From contig CP136069.1 in NCBI GenBank assembly GCA_032622095.1, positions 2,889,462 to 2,953,461 on the forward strand: DNA of 64,000 nt, written 5' to 3'. The notes under the pieces were generated by a model that was not told where the DNA came from, ran no database searches, and saw only the letters and a list, made by a program, of their open reading frames with translations. How positions within the stretch are numbered: the stretch's first letter is position 1; each line of letters opens with the position of its first letter. Made by a program: the position numbers and the translations under genes. Source of the stretch: Siphonodentalium dalli (taxonomy: Eukaryota > Mollusca > Scaphopoda > Gadilida > Siphonodentaliidae). Shown piece by piece: positions 54,901 to 57,900 of the stretch.

Positions 54901-57900
54901 TCATGATACGCAAAAACCATGTTTTGCCAGGTTTTGCGAGGATTTTCTACCTAAATTGCCAAAAAAAAACAGTAAATATGGGTTATTTTCGCTTTCAATG
55001 ACAATAAAATTGTGATATTTGTGTATCGTGATACACTTCACACGATACGATATGCGTATCGTGTGAAAGCGTATCGCAATACATCGAAATCACAATGAAT
55101 CGTTGCAGCTCTCAACAGGGATACATACCTGGAAATTATTGGGTTCGAGTGAGATGATGGTCTCCGCATCACTGACAGCGCAGGCTACATCATTTTTACT
55201 CAGGTGAGCGATGGCACGGGAGCCAATCAGCACAGTGTTACTGCCGTCAATCTCCAGCGCTTCATTATAAAACTTTATAGCTTCATCGAAGTCTCTAATC
55301 TGTAGTGAGCTATCTCCCTTCTCCTTCAGAGATTTAATCTGAAACATTTCATAAACTTTATCTCAATCATTGCACTAACGAAAATAGACACAAAAACAAA
55401 GAGGCAAATTGGGGGACAATATTTTTCATTGCAATCCTGAACGCGCAATACTGTCTCAGCCAACGATGTAAATATATGCATTTTTAAGCTTCTTTTAAGG
55501 ATTTTGTTTTGTTAAAAAAATTTGAAGGCATAAAGCTCTAGTTTTTTTCATGTGATATACAAGATCTTATGAAACTCGTTCGATAAATTTAATTCACGAC
55601 TCGTGAATCAAATTTATCAAACTCATTTCATAAAATCTTATATCCCAACATACGGTAACTCGTTGGAGATCCTCTATAGAGATAAGGAATATGGAAATTT
55701 GAAATGTTTAAGTTATACCAGAGGTCAACCCGAAGAGCCATATGAAGTTAAAATCAATTGGATGAAAAATATTGGCTGCAGGGCATGCCAAAGTATTTAG
55801 TGATGCAAAGAATAAAAACCAAGATGGCTGACGGCAGCCATTGTTTCTGATCGAAAATCATTCAAATTTGATAGCTCCAATCAAGAAATGATCCTAAACA
55901 GGCCTGTACATTTCAAAACATTTCTCCAATAAATGTGGACTGCATGGTGTGCAGATGGATGTCAAATTGAAGATGGCTGCTGGCGGTCATGTTTATAATA
56001 AATTTTAGCACAAAATGCCAGTGTCACCATTACATCCTCTGGCCTCATTTGCTATGGAGGACCAAGACTCAGATTCCAAGATGGTGAAGTTGGTGATGTG
56101 CACCCATTGGGCACCTCGATTATGCATTATGTCGTCTGCTAATTTGGGGATACAGTGAAACTAAACTAAAAAATAAAAACAAACTTTCTAACTTATTAAT
56201 TTGATAATATAGATAAATAATCTGCGTTTTAATCTGCGTATTATATCGCTTTGCGATCTTATGTATACACTCAAACTTGTTATCCTTTTGGCTAAAGTGG
56301 GGTATACTATATTTAATTGAACAACAGTCGGTCACTCACTCATAGAATCAAAGAAGATATTCACAAATGGCTGAGGGATTGAGATGTTATCCCCCAGTGG
56401 CTACCATGTCTCCCATGTCATTTGCAGAAAGAGGTCCCCAGAGGGTGTATTTAGTGTTGCTATCCAGACCTGTTAAGTTTTGAAAATGTCAATCCGGGAG
56501 ATTTTTGCGGGAGATATTCCCAAATATGTTCATGTTCCAAAAATCATTTTTATGATGAAGATTACATAGTTTTTATGAGTTGGTTTTCTGTGTTTATTTT
56601 ATAAATATATAGACCTAAATAAAATGGTAATGAATATCCGGTTGGTTGTTGTAATAGAAGAAGAAACGTCGTTTAAAATAAGTAAAAAATTAACCCGATT
56701 TACAAAGGTTACAACCGGATATGAATGGGTGAAAACCAAAGTACAAAATGACTGTCTTGTAATTTTACCCGAAACTAAATGTGCACGTTCCGTTCACAAT
56801 GCGTACCTCTAATCCGTTACTAAGAACAGTTACTGTTCATCAATGAGTGCTAACAATACAGCTGCACACTTTTCAGACCAGCAACATTTAGAAATAAGCA
56901 CACACTTCGTTTAAAATACGTAAAAATGCTATCCCACACAGCGGGATGAAATTATTTTGTAAATCAATCACTAAATTCACCCTCTGGGGACCTCATTCTG
57001 CTTAGGCCCTCAACTGCTATGGTAGATCTAGGATCAGATTGAAGTTCCCCAGTTGAAGTTGTTGATGATCACCCATTGGGCACCTCAATTATGGATTTTA
57101 CCTTCTGCAAATTAGGGGATATAGAAACTTCCCAGATGAGAAAACGTAACTAAAAACAATGTTAATTTGATACCATAGATAGATGAGGCCTAAGCAGAAT
57201 GAGGTCTCCAGAGGGTGAATTTGGTGATTCTAGCCCGCTAAATTCACCCTCTAGGGACCTCATTCTGCAAATGACAGACACGCTATTTGCAAGCTTGATT
57301 TTACCCCCCAGTGGCTACGATGTCTCCCATGCAGAACAAACAAGGCTCAAAATAAGTGGCAGGTCATTGTGCGACGAAATATAGCTCATGTCGAGTGCAC
57401 TTCTGTATCTGTCAGACATTTTGTCTAATGCAAATTTTTAAACAATATCTATTTGTTTGGGTACGTCCAAGGAGACAAATCAAATATTGAAGTTTTTGAA
57501 CTTTTGAAAACAAAAATAACATGGGTTTTTCCTGAGTGGCGATTGGACGCTCATTACAATGTACCTGTATGTATCATTGACGAATAATAAGTCAATTGGA
57601 AATTGAAATGCTGTCTCATATACTACATCTGAAAAATTGACAGGCACCATTTAGAAATGACCAACACCATCCATTTAGTGCCTGTCATTTTGACAGTCGG
57701 TAAAAAAAATCATTTTGGGCATTGAGAACTAATTCCATGAATGCCTGCAAAAACCCTGTCTCTCATTAATGAGGTCCCCAGAGGATGAATTTACTGATGC
57801 TAGCCAGCTTTGCAGGGTAGCGTCACTAAATTCACCCTCTGGGGACCGCATTCTGCAAATGACAGACACACTATTTGAAGGCTTGACAGCCTCGCTAATC

